A stretch of DNA of 64,000 nucleotides. It comes from Haliclystus octoradiatus (taxonomy: Eukaryota; Cnidaria; Staurozoa; Stauromedusae; Haliclystidae). A program made the position numbers and the translations under genes. The stretch covers positions 11,450,110 to 11,514,109 of the forward strand of contig OU744452.1 of NCBI GenBank assembly GCA_916610825.1. The letters run 5' to 3'. The notes below the pieces were generated by a model. It saw only the letters and a list, made by a program, of their open reading frames with translations, was not told where the DNA came from and did no database searches. The stretch's first letter is position 1. Every line of letters begins with the position of its first letter. Below, one piece after another: positions 35,441 through 46,790 of the stretch.

Positions 35441-35924
35441 AAAACTTATTAATTTATGAGGTAATTCAGCTGATAAATAAAATCATTGGGCACGTAATAC
35501 AAAACATCACACGCATAAAATATTACTTCACGAAGAAGCTATACCATTTGCAGTATTTTCGGACGTGGATGTGAGTTTCCAAAACCTCCATTGGCAGTGA
35601 TTCTTACTGAGGTTTTCAATGACAAGTGCATAATGATATATTAAGAACAACAATGTTTTGAGTGAAAATGAATTCATTAATTCTATTTGTGAAGAAACCC
35701 TATAATTTACAACTTCCTTCCTTACTGATCAATCTTTAATATGATATACTATAATTTAAATGGCTATTTAAGTATTCAATCTTGCCATTGGATTGATTGC
35801 TCCTTTAAATACAAGTATGCTCTTCGATTGCTTTGTGTCAAGTGGCATCATATCTATTGCATGTAAATTACACCTTACAATCATGCGCGTAAAATCTTAT
35901 CGAGTTATCTTCGAGAATGTCTAC

Positions 35925-36300
35925 TATGTCATTGATATAGATTGTAAATAATTAAAGATTCCAAAGCAGAACCTTGAGGTACATCAGATATTACAGCAGT
36001 ATGCTGACGACGATTATCAATACTAAGGATGTCAGGGATTCGAGAAGACAACCTCCGAAACCAAATGATTCTATTTTCTCTATGGGTTTATTATGCGACA
36101 CGGAATCGAATACCTTTTCACAATCCAAATAAATTATGTTAACATAACCATTATTGTCAAGAGTGGAGCTCCATTGGTTAGCTGTTTCAACAAATTGAGA
36201 AGCAGTTGATTTTAATGACGTAACACCATGTCGATAAAAACTGATCAACTTGTTTTCAGTAAGAAAATCTGTGATATACCCTTTTAAAATTCTCTCCACG
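35925..36300 (-). pseudogene. short LINE reverse-transcriptase relic
   Basis: The open frame carries GYVNIIYLDCEKVFDSVSHN (RT palm with the first catalytic aspartate). A shifted frame just downstream shows SDVPQGSALES, the degenerate VPQGS motif. The normal QHGF is changed to YRHGV. Truncated at both ends and frameshifted, so inactive. Confidence 0.75.
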
Positions 36301-36399
36301 AGGTTCTCTCCAAACTGATAGTTTTATAATCGATGCAAATTGAAGATGGTCTTGCGGTCTTCGGCATAGGTTTCCCAATGTCCCAATGTGACAAACACT

Positions 36400-36793
36400 T
36401 CCCCGGGGGATAACTCCTAATGCCGCATTGATGGGGGGATGCCATATTGGAAAAATGTGCAGTGACCGAAAAGTTCCAAAAATCCTTTAAAAGCTACTCA
36501 TTTTTTTAAGAAAACTTGAAAATGCTACCCAAAAAGTCCAGGGAGGGTCTTTCCAAATAGGCTCTATGAGGGCGTGTTCCATTTTAATGGGTAAAAATTA
36601 AAATACAGTTTTCAGTTTTCAGTTTTCAGCCTTCTAATTCAGTTTTTTCCAATATTCTCTAAAAAATGGAAATGGGACCCAAAACGTTTAATAGTTTAAA
36701 ATTTCCTATCCAAAATTATACTTATCAGCTGGAATATGGACCCCAAAAAATGCCATGTCCCCGTATAGCAGCAGAATAGGAGTTACCCCCAGG
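36400..36793. mobile_element. MITE-like element (GGGGGATAACTCC ends)
   Basis: Left end CCCCGGGGGATAACTCCTAA and right end TAGGAGTTACCCCCAGG are inverted repeats bounding about 394 bp. A triple TTTTCAG tandem lies inside. No coding frame. Confidence 0.55.
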
Positions 36794-36799
36794 AACATT

Positions 36800-39700
36800 T
36801 CAAACAAATGACTTACACATTTGGGACTGTTTCCCGATAGTAACTGTAACTCTTCTAGCCACTTTATTGTACAGTTTCAATCAATGTTGGTACAGTAGTA
36901 GCTAATATACTTCAATCAAGGGCATATCGAAGGAGGGGTTCTGCGGGTCCATTGACCTGATAATTAATTTCTATGCGGTTTCTACTTTTAATGAATTTAC
37001 CTTTTCCTGTTCTGCAAACGATATAATTAATTTTTAAGTCTAAAATACTTCGATATTCTTTTTTTACGTTATCAAGCATGAATACCTTTCCATAATTTTT
37101 GACCCTTTTTAGTGCATCTCTATCGAATCTGATGATTGATTTTATTTTTATGTATGCGGTATTTTTTGACCATCCCTCTGATGTTGTCCATACTGGCTCA
37201 AATAATTCATTTTTTAAATTTGCATCATATAGAGGTTTTGAGAAAAGAACCTCAAATCGTGCTTCATCAGCAGCTGATTGGGTCAGTTATTCTTGCCTTC
37301 AACTAATCAGTGCTTGTTAACTAATCAGATGTTGGGGTCAATTGTTATTTCATTTTCATTTTTGACGTACGTGTAGCTAATTATTTTTTTCGCCATTTTA
37401 ATAGGGTTTTTCATCGTTGACGTCACAAAATTTTCTCGCAATGCTTTATGCGATAGCTTTCGGACAACGCATGCTCAAAAAACCATTTGATCAGAAGTTT
37501 TGATACTGTATTCTAGAGCTTGATGATTTTGATTATTGAATAGTTTGCTTATTTCTTTGTGGATTTACATGAAAATGGTTTTAATAGCTACTATATTACC
37601 CTAAAGAGACATTTATGGAGCTCTCTTGACTTAAACAATTGATTTTTATCCGGTAAATGTCCTTAAACACTCAATGGCTGCAACGTCATGGCGTGAAATG
37701 TTAGTAAAAAGCGCTGGCAAACCTTTCTCCAGGAGAAAAGCTCTTATAGTCCACAAGCTTTTGAATCAACCAAAATAACATGCAGTTACATTTGGTCAGC
37801 GTTTATTTATTAAACATTTAACATTAGCGAAGATTTATTGCGGTCTAGTTTATTCTAAGATTCGTGGCCTAACCTTCAATGTCACGTGAAAACAAATGCA
37901 ACTTTTAAGCTGTTTTCTTCGAATTCAAAGTTGCTTTAAATCTACAGTATTTCACTTTGATAGACTACAGTGAGTTGCCTTTGATTTTTTTCATAATATT
38001 TAACAACTGCAACTGCAATATTCTCCACAACAATTAACATTCGTTTTACTGTAGCCCTTCATTTTTTAATTTCTCTGTAAGTTTGGTTGTTACTTTTCAA
38101 TAACAGACATCAAAACTATGAAATGTGTTGCTTAGGCACTATCACTTTTAACAGATCTGGGATCTCTAATGTTGTTGTGTAAATTAAAAATAAACAAGAA
38201 CAGCAGATAGTATATGTATATTTTTGTATTTTCTCTTCTGTTAAAAGCCTTGAAGCAGCTTTGCCACATGCATGCTGCGAGATGTTCGCTTACGTTTTTA
38301 TTATTTTACTTTGGAAACACGATATCAATAATGTTTCAAATCACCACGGCTCTGATGTTTACTAGCAGAAATGATAAAATAGCGATAATAAATCACAGAA
38401 CATAGCAAACATAGTGTTGATAAATAAGAGGTAAACATACAGAAAATAAGGACGACGAAGAACTGTTGTACGAAAATTCCCCATCATGCATCGCGGCGAA
38501 TCCATTTTTAACCTGGGTGAAAAGCCCTATTACAAAGTCAAAGGTTGTTTCAAAATGACGTCAATAAAGCTTCAGCAGCGCTTTGAAAAATAAGAAAAGG
38601 AAAGGCATTGAACAGTGAGCTCAACTGGGAAAGTCCATATTATCGTGATGTTTAAGCAGAGATTTACATCCCAGCCTTATGTTCAGTAAAACCCTCCAAG
38701 GATCAGCCAAGAATCGTATTAAAGTGAGATTTTCAGCTGTTAATTAGAACTTTTGTTTGCTTTAGTGTTTAGGCATGTAACAATGTAATACATAATTTTA
38801 ATTCGAGCTGTAATCTTTTGCTATTTTACTCCATTTTGATCTTATAAAAGTAGAATAACGTTTTTGAATTTTGATCGATATTTTGACTCACAAGGCTGAG
38901 GCGAGTCACCATGACAGCCAAGACTTTGGTAACAATTGGTAAAGCCACATTTATTTACCCTCGTCCTACTTGGTTCGTAGCCTATGTCCTGTTTTGTTTG
39001 GTAATAATAATGAATGGCATTTTTTCTTGGGATATTTAGAAGGGCTACATTATTAGCCTGTATTATGCCTGACGTTATGCAAAATTTGTTTGTGGGCTAC
39101 ATCAAATTATTTTTAAGCTATGCTATTTTGTGATTTTGTGTTTGAGTGGGAAACTAATTTTGGCAGGACATTATTATAGGATGCTGACTCCAAATCTGAA
39201 TAACAAATACTGTAAGGTATTGAGTGTAAATTATTGTAAAGTTTTAACAAATGTTTTGCAATTTACTTTTGCTTTTCTCTCAATATTGTATTGCAGCATA
39301 GATTTTATGTAGTAATCCTTCCTAATTAAAATTAAAAATGCTTTGAAAATGTATGCAGAGACACCCCTAGGGTATATCCCACCAAGAAGTGTTTCTTGGC
39401 GACATGCCCCTTGACCCCTACATGGGTGTGGTCCAAGCATCGAGAGCCAATATTTAACTGCTTTTCCAAAATCCTTTATCCACCCCAGGCATTTGAAATA
39501 GTATTTTCATGTTGATTTAAAATAATTGAATATGTATGAAATATAGGTCATAGATTATTATAGTACAGATCATAACATAAATTAAATAATGATATAATTA
39601 TGCACAATTATGTTTCCAAACAATAAAAAACTATAGATGAATTTACAACAGGTTATTAATTGTGTATTGAGCCTAAACTTTAGTTGAGATTGATTATTTT

Positions 39701-41330
39701 GGCACTTAAAAACTAATCCCGAAGTTTTCACGTATACTAAAGTTAAGTTAAAAGTCAACACACATGTACAGCTACTACATAATGTATAGTTTCTCGGGGA
39801 GCCGATAGTACAATTTCCATCAATCCACCAGGTTATTCAATCCGCAAGGTTAATTAGTATTAGTTTTTTCATTGTTTTTAACAATGCTTGTGATTAATTG
39901 ATGATTTCTCCTAACGTGACGGAAATTAAATCGAATATTTCCCTCCGAGAGCGGGAAATAAGTTGTTATTTGCCGTCGCTGGTAGCAACTACATCTATAC
40001 TTACAAAATGTCTAGTTACACAGCGAGCCATCCTCAAAGGTTGTGGAAAATCATGCTTCGAATTACATAATGACGTAGAATAAAGACTTTTGATTATTAT
40101 TAACAAGTATTGCCAATTAAAATGTACGATGATATCCTAATCAACAAAACAAAACCCTTACTCTGATGCTGAAGTGAAAGGCAACATTGATTCCACTGAC
40201 CACAATTCTTCTTTTTCTAACCACGAGGATGCAGCAAATCACAGGTCAATAGCTGCTTTGCAAAAATAATCACGTTGCAACTGGATATAGAGGACCAGAT
40301 ATGAATCCCATAAGTTCAACATTAGCCAATCCCATGCTCAATGCTACCACGTGAAACGGACTTATTAGACATTATTCCCAAAGCAAACACAAAGAAAAGT
40401 TGTGGAACATTCCCTTCGTAGTTATGGAAGGAAAATGCCAATTAACTCTCAAAACCAATAGCAGCAATATAGAGACGTAGTTCAAAAACGAATACAAATG
40501 GAAAACAAATGGAAAGAAGAATTCATAACACCATTCCCTAAGGTCAATATTGCTGCTTCAGCTACTGGACTACGTCATATCACTTTTAGAGACAGCAGCT
40601 AAAAGATTAGAATGCGTTAGAAGAATGAAAAATGCATAGGAAAGGATCAACATGCTTGAAAGGAAAACAGCTCATGTTAAACTGCACTGATTCAAAACAT
40701 CAATAAATGCTCGCTTTGCTTAGTTTGGCTTCGTAAAGTTGTAATGATACTTATGTACCTCATAATCTTAATAATTATATATTTCTTAATAGATCTTTAT
40801 GTCGCTAACTAGTAAAGTTGCGACATAGATAACGGTCACTACAGCATAAAAAACGTTTGATTCTCATTGGGAGGACATCATACTACCAGGCACTGAACGA
40901 AAATACTTATATTGAGATCCATTTCTTCCTCCCATGGATATCATCGCTTTTAATGAACAGGAACCAAATTGAAAAAAGTAATGGAGCTGGTCACCCTGAT
41001 TAGCTATCAATATCAAATAGACTACCTAAATGAACATTGACATGACTTGGGTATTTTGGTATTGTCGCCAATTTTCTACAACTAACCTTAGCATAACAAT
41101 AACAATAATAACCATAACATGTAACATCGGAACTTCATGTAATGGACGTAATTATAATAAACAAATAAGAAACCCGATCAACTGTAAAACATATTAGCTC
41201 GTCTAGGACTACGGATGGATCATTAAATTAAAATGACCATGATGATCATGAAGTAGCGTAGCCTTACATTTATCATATTTGACTTTCATTCTATAAATAT
41301 TTCTATAATTTTTCTAGAAGTATCTTTGTA
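36800..41330. other. intergenic, no supported gene
   Basis: I searched the minus strand here for the missing discoidin C-half exon of the distal module and found none. Near 40450-40610 the plus strand has a coding-like run (KEEFITPFPKVNIAASATG) broken by stops, probably an old transposon fragment. Confidence 0.4.
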
Positions 41331-41337
41331 AAATATT

Positions 41338-41622
41338 TTATTGTAAGTGATAGTATTTTATGACAGTGACCAAAAAATTGCTTGCTGTAATGTTGACTAT
41401 ACCCATTAACACGTTTACCAATGTGTCGCTGGATACAGTTGGTCGGCTGTCAGCGTAAACTTGAGAAATCACAGCAACTGCAAGGAATTGTGTCTCAAAA
41501 TTTGCTTGTTTAGTATATGAGATGCTTGCTATCAGAGAGTTACATCCCACACTAAATAGGAAAACTGACTCTGTGAATTCCTCTGTATTCTTATAATGTA
41601 TTCCCGAGATTATAGCAGTCAT
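41338..41622 (-). other. unassigned open frame, 94 residues
   Basis: The frame has amphipathic strands: ISYTKQANFETQFLAVAVIS, ADSRPTVSSDTLVNVLMGIV. The F-E-x-Q ... SSDT-x-V-x-V order loosely recalls a cadherin repeat end, while FLAVAV..SRP loosely recalls a discoidin C-half. Neither fits well, there is no clean acceptor in phase 0 and no GTRAGT donor. It may be a decayed exon. Confidence 0.25.
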
Positions 41623-41719
41623 TGTACATCTTTATCCCCTTGTATGTAATTTCATTGTTCTCCTACAGCTCTTAATATAAATTAGATTTATTTTAGACTA
41701 CATATATAACTCGTGTAAA

Positions 41720-43375
41720 ATTAAAGTGGGAATAAACCCCCAGACTATCTTTACATATGTAGTAGAACTCGACGTGAAAAAGACAATGGCGTAATTTTTT
41801 TTTTGATCTGGAAATTATTTCTTGGTGAAAAGCGCCTTCAAAGTGGTGTCCTCTGTGACTAGTCTAGTGACACATATTAGTTACGTATTCTGTGTGACCG
41901 CAGTACTTCTCAAATCTTAATTGGTAGACACGTGCTCTACAAAATAGCTTGATCTTACGCTATATAAGTTTTAACTATTTTTAACTCTATGATCTGCAAG
42001 TTGTTCCTGAGTAAATATTTCTACAGGATATCCTTTTCATGATCTAAATGTGAATGTAAACTGACTTGATTTGCATGGGCATGCACAGACGACTTTTCCT
42101 CGAGATAGGTGGTACTGCAAAGTATTAGTTGTACATTTTCTTACTTATTTAAGTACCGGTATTACTAAATTATTAAATAGACATTTTTCACTATTATCAT
42201 TTCATCGTTTAAGTTTGAAATTGATGTTTGTATAGTAGAACTTAAACCATGTAATCGTATAGTTTATACGACTGTGTAGATAGATATATTATACTCAATA
42301 GTCTAACGAAGTGTTCGTCATTCATTCACCAAGCATTCAATATTTAAAAAACCATTGAGAATTCTTCAGTACATTACATGATAGAGGGCTCGGACGTTCT
42401 TATTCAAGTTTACAGCCGTATACTAGAACTACAGTAATGCAGATTCTTTATCATTTGTCGGTTTTTCGGTATATCTTCATTGCATAAATTATTATCCTCT
42501 CTATCAAAGTTATCTGATTAACAAAATTAGGGTTTTGCAATGTGAAGTCTCGTTCCTGATTATACATACGCCACAAAATGATTTTACCAGTCTAGTATTC
42601 ATTCCTTCGGCTAGAAAGGGAACATGTTAGCATCATGTCGTCACAATCTGTAGTTTATAGGATGCGGCAATACAGTGCAGAAGTTACTTTGCACAAAATA
42701 CCTTTATACAGAAACGAGAAATCAGATGGACAGATTTCGCTTCTGTGAAAAGAGGACTATAAAATCGACGGTTATGGTGTTCTTATAGCGTTTTGCCACC
42801 ATACATTATGATTTTTACCCTCAAAAGAACACTCCATTTTCAGTGCAGACATATGTATGCTTACAACAATAAATTCTACTTAGCTAGCTTTTGTGGTCAC
42901 CAGAGAATCTTTTGATATGTGTTAAATATGTGTGAGAATGATATGTCAAAATATAATCTGTATAACGCGCGCTACGAATGAAATATTTTCTGATTTTTAT
43001 TTTCTTGAAATTCGTGAACTTTAAAATGATTAAATCATCTGGGATTTTGCTATTCTTGAGTTTTTATGTTCTTCCTTACCTCAGTTTTGTGGGAGAGAAA
43101 AATAGATTGCTGTTACAGAGCTACACCATCTCAAACGTAACATCGCGTCATTAATCCGATCTAAAGTCTATTAGAAAAACCACACGACTTGTGACATAAA
43201 GCTAGATCCAATCCCTTTTTTTTCCTCAGCGACATTTGGGTCAAAACACCACTTTGAAGGCATTTTTCACCAAGAAATAATTTCCAGATCGAAAAAAAAA
43301 TTACGCCATTGTTTTTTTCACGTCGGGTTCTACTACATATGTGAAGATAGTCTTGGGGTTTATTCCCACTTTAAT
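41720..43375. mobile_element. non-autonomous DNA transposon with about 130-bp terminal inverted repeats, TTAA at both ends
   Basis: ATTAAAGTGGGAATAAACCC at the left is the inverse of the right end. The match runs on through GACTATCTTTACATATGTAG, the CGTGAAAAA block, AATTACGCCATTG, GATCTGGAAATTATTTCTTG and TTCAAAGTGGTG. TTAA is present at each outer edge, as in piggyBac-type insertions. The 1.37-kb interior has no transposase frame. Confidence 0.7.
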
Positions 43376-43901
43376 AATCTTTCTTTATAGCTTGAGGATG
43401 AATTACATTGGGAAATCAAAACGCTTCAGTAGCCTCCAGTGATTTTATCTTTTCAATATCATTTATAATATTCATTTACAAATTTTATTATTAAATCAGA
43501 AATCACTCATGAAAAGCAAACGTTGTGAATCCTAGAAAATTTTTCTCAAAGCTTTCACTATTATTATTAGCTAAATTTTATTAAGCAAGAGGTCATTTCA
43601 GTTTGAAGATAAGACAGTGATGTTGAAGACCTGATATTTAGATCTATATTTAGGCTCTATTCTGGACATTATATTGAAGGTGTCTAACTCAGTTATACTC
43701 TGATCATACTAAATTTTGGTACATGACGGTCACTTCGCGTATCGAATTTTGGCGTTGCGATACATGTGGCTATATATATGAACCAGTCTGGAGTGTTTTA
43801 AATCTTAGTCAATAGTATCCAATAGACCACTGGAATTCATACTTTGGTTTCCTTAAACATTTATATGACCAAGCAATGACTATCATCTTCAAATTACTTA
43901 C

Positions 43902-44368
43902 CTTTATTTGAGAGTTTTCCATGTAGTTTCTTACATCCCCATTGAGATTAGAAGCCAATGTAAAGGAAATTGTTCTATAATGCTCATATCGATGCTCGTA
44001 AATGGAATCATATGCAGTAGAATAAGAATATACCGTTCGCTTCCTTTCCTCTCTCCTTAAGCACAGACGGCCGAGTTTTGATACACAAGTCGTATATGTA
44101 ATCTCATGAGAATGTCGAACCTGGCGAGACTGATAACGGACAAATGCTACATACTGAAGAATGAAGCCTTTGATAAGAATACCAGTGATAATATTTGGCC
44201 CGATAAACTGAACTTCAAACCATGGGGATGTGGATGGATTTCCAATCGGATAATAAATAGGACACCATATCATTGATGAATCAATCGAACCATAGCAAGG
44301 TTTGAATTGCTGATAGTTTAGATGGGAAGATGCAGCATAATTCAAGACATTTGGTCTTTCGCTACATC
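43902..44368 (-). CDS. distal exon 2: N-terminal part of F5/8C domain (paralogue of proximal exon 2)
   Basis: 467 nt, phase 1 in and phase 0 out (acceptor TTTTTCAG, donor AAG/GTAAGT), fully open. It shares CSERPN, SIDSSMIWCP, SPWFEVQFIG, NIITGILIKGF and DVRNYMENSQIK with the proximal exon, while the basic two-cysteine loop between them is strongly diverged (TTCVSKLGRLCLRREERKR). Joined to the distal leader it makes 205 codons and leaves in phase 0. No third exon of its own was found. Confidence 0.75.
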
Positions 44369-44408
44369 CTGAAAAAATGAATTAAAAATTGCGTCTAGTT
44401 TGAGATAT

Positions 44409-44510
44409 TTGTATACTCACTATATCATGCAGCTATATCATGAACAATTTGGAATGGTAATTACACAATCGTCTGATATACGCTGCATGATATAGTTAGT
44501 ATACAAATAA
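44409..44510. repeat. short inverted repeat with 27-bp arms
   Basis: ATTTGTATACTCACTATATC plus ATGCAGC is matched in inverted orientation by GCTGCATGATATAGTTAGTATACAAAT about 45 bp later, with one mismatch. A strong hairpin or small MITE just upstream of the distal F5/8C exon. Confidence 0.7.
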
Positions 44511-44754
44511 ATCAAATACATACTGCCTCATTAAGACAGTCAATTATAGCAGTTGGAACAAGGCTATGGCACTTCATTGCAGACACAATACTTGGAGAAT
44601 CTATCACAACTTCAAGAAATCTTTGTTCAAAAACATCGTTAGAATGGGAAAAGAAATCCCACTAAAACAATATACAAATAACTGCAATAAATACTTGATC
44701 AACTCGCTATCATAATGGAAACATTATTTCAACATCAATAGTAAATAGTAACAA

Positions 44755-44985
44755 TTATTTTGACAATTTGTTACCATTAGGCAGGTCCACTAAAATGTAA
44801 GTATGTACTTCAAACATATCTACACGAAGATCAGAGGATAAATTTAATATCCCCGATTTAGAAAAAAGAATCGACAAACCATCTGACTTCTGATATCTGA
44901 CTTCAAATGACATTGCGTAACCATGGTTACAAAACAGCAAGTTTTGGTGGGTGAAGTAGTGTGACGTCATAATCCGGACAAAGTG
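44755..44985 (-). pseudogene. orphan laminin-G-like exon
   Basis: An open frame with CNHGYAMSFEVRYQKSDG, LSILFSKSGILNL and a possible phase-1 donor (AATG/GTAACA at 44773) matches the CAGGYSISMWL..IPIFSSG region of exon 19. The only acceptor candidate (GTAG before 44985) has no pyrimidine tract and gives phase 0, which does not fit the phase-1 leader exon upstream. Probably a relic of a lost laminin-G exon. Confidence 0.4.
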
Positions 44986-45086
44986 AGAAATCTACTATTA
45001 TCATGACTTGATATCCAAAACCGTTCATCCATCAATTCGTCGAGACTAAGGGTAAAGTTTTGTTTCTTTTTTCGGTTTGTCCTTAT

Positions 45087-45723
45087 TGTAGCGAAACAAA
45101 ACAAATCTTTTCCATATCTTTCTCTCGTGGTTCCCCACCGCAAACGAACAAAATCAAGTTTTCCCTATTTGATTTCTAAAAGCCCTATAAAAGCCCAGGC
45201 TTTGCATCATTGACGCTGAAAACGTCATCACCAATCTATTGTTTCTCTTCAGTTCTTAGCCAGGCCGATCTGCAAGTGCACGACGTGTGAACACACTATT
45301 TTGGTCAAAGACCTTCAAAGTGTTCGTTCACTTCAAACCGAAAAGGTTCACTCGTCTTTACCAAAGTCTCATCGAAAAGTAGGCAGCATTCACTTGGAAA
45401 TATATATATTTATATATACATTTTGATATTTAGAGAAGAAACCTCCCTCATATATAAGCTGCTTAGATCATCATTTGAGCATCAAAGTTCTTTTATTTCG
45501 TCTGTCATGCATCATCAACTGTTGCATGTGTTATTATCACCAAATATAAGACGGTGAAATCACATTCAGTGTGCTTTTATTTGGATTAACTAACACTTTA
45601 AATGGACGAATCAAGGCTTTACCAATTCTAGATTTGGATATATTCTAGTAAATCAGAACTCAAATTCAATAAAGTTGTCGTTTATATGAAATATTTTACA
45701 CATCGATCATGCATGCTACGACA
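45087..45723 (+). mobile_element. possible solo LTR
   Basis: TGTAGCG... and ...GCTACGACA bound 637 bp with imperfectly inverted TG/CA ends. Inside are CTATAAAAG (about 45186) and AATAAA (about 45667), in the order expected of an LTR promoter and poly(A) signal. No internal region or clear target duplication is present, and no second copy exists in the window. Confidence 0.3.
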
Positions 45724-46240
45724 ATTTACGTCGAGTCGTATAATTTTCTGAAAACCGAAAAGCAATTTATGATTCATTTTGCATTGATTAACAAATATTT
45801 ATTTGGACCAATGATTAATCATGCAGTTTGTGTGAAGGCAATGAACGATATTGATTTTAGTAGCTATATTTAGCTATATATCTATGTTATCCCATTCACC
45901 AGCAAAGACAGCAAATGTTGTGTCTGTAGAATCATGGTAGAATCATAGCTACAATAAATTTGATCCTATATAATAGGCCATATGGTTCGCGAGAAAATAA
46001 CGTGGATAGTTTGCTATTAAATGGTAGATCATACAACTCCTTTAACTTATTATCCAACTTGTGCGACACTTTATGTGAGTAATTTGAAATTCAAACAATT
46101 TGCTAAGCTAGGCTACCATCCTTGTTCCTTATCGCTTCGACATTCGAACCATGCTCAAACGTAGACTAAAACAACGTAAATTGATATAAATATTTCAGAG
46201 CGATCTCCGTTGATGAATATTTCATGTCAACGTAATAACT

Positions 46241-46495
46241 TAGAATAGAATAGAATAGAATAGAATAGAATAGAATGGAATAGAATAGAATAGAATAGAA
46301 TAGAATAGAATAGAATAGAATAGAATAGAATAGAATAGAATAGAATAGAATAGAATAGAATAGAATAGAATAGAATAGAATAGAATAGAATAGAATAGAA
46401 TAGAATAGAATAGAATAGAATAGAATAGAATAGAATAGAATAGAATAGAATAGAATAAAATAGAATAGAATAAAATAGAATAGAATAGAATAGAA
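46241..46495. repeat. (TAGAA)n pentanucleotide microsatellite, about 51 units
   Basis: 255 bp of TAGAA with a few TGGAA and TAAAA variants and one extra A at the end. It borders a plus-strand LINE 3' end. The long open frame across it on the minus strand is only the repeat being read. Confidence 0.97.
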
Positions 46496-46552
46496 ATAGT
46501 TTATTTAAAGACATATAAACAACTATGATACATGATTTTTGCTTTTAGTTTC

Positions 46553-46790
46553 ATTCTCCCTCGCGTCCATACTGACCATAGTAAACGATCATTTAGCTTT
46601 CGAGGTGCACAATCACTAAATAAATATTACAAATACGATTCATACAATGTAATTAATTATAAATATATATTTTGTTTTTGCTTTTATGTTTTATTTGATT
46701 ACATGTATGTGTTATATAAGGCATTATTGTTAAGCAGTCGTTTCGTGATGTCTGACGGCGTCATCGTCGTCTAATAATTAGTTTGATTGA
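46553..46790 (+). pseudogene. LINE 3'-end fragment in inverted orientation
   Basis: RVHTDHSKRSFSFRGAQSLN is the usual LINE C-terminal signature (K-R-S-F-x-x-x-G). Bases 46553-46660 are the inverse of 46832-46929, so two LINE 3' ends of the same family face each other tail to tail. Confidence 0.7.

Noticed and set aside
37400-38534. AATAGGGTTTTTCA and inverse AATAGGGCTTTTCA pair as transposon ends
   Set aside because: Only about 13 bp match, with no shared sequence beyond and no target duplication; could be chance.
46227-46514. 95-residue open frame of repeated ILFYS units
   Set aside because: It is the (TAGAA)n microsatellite read on the minus strand; the period-5 repeat avoids stops by composition.
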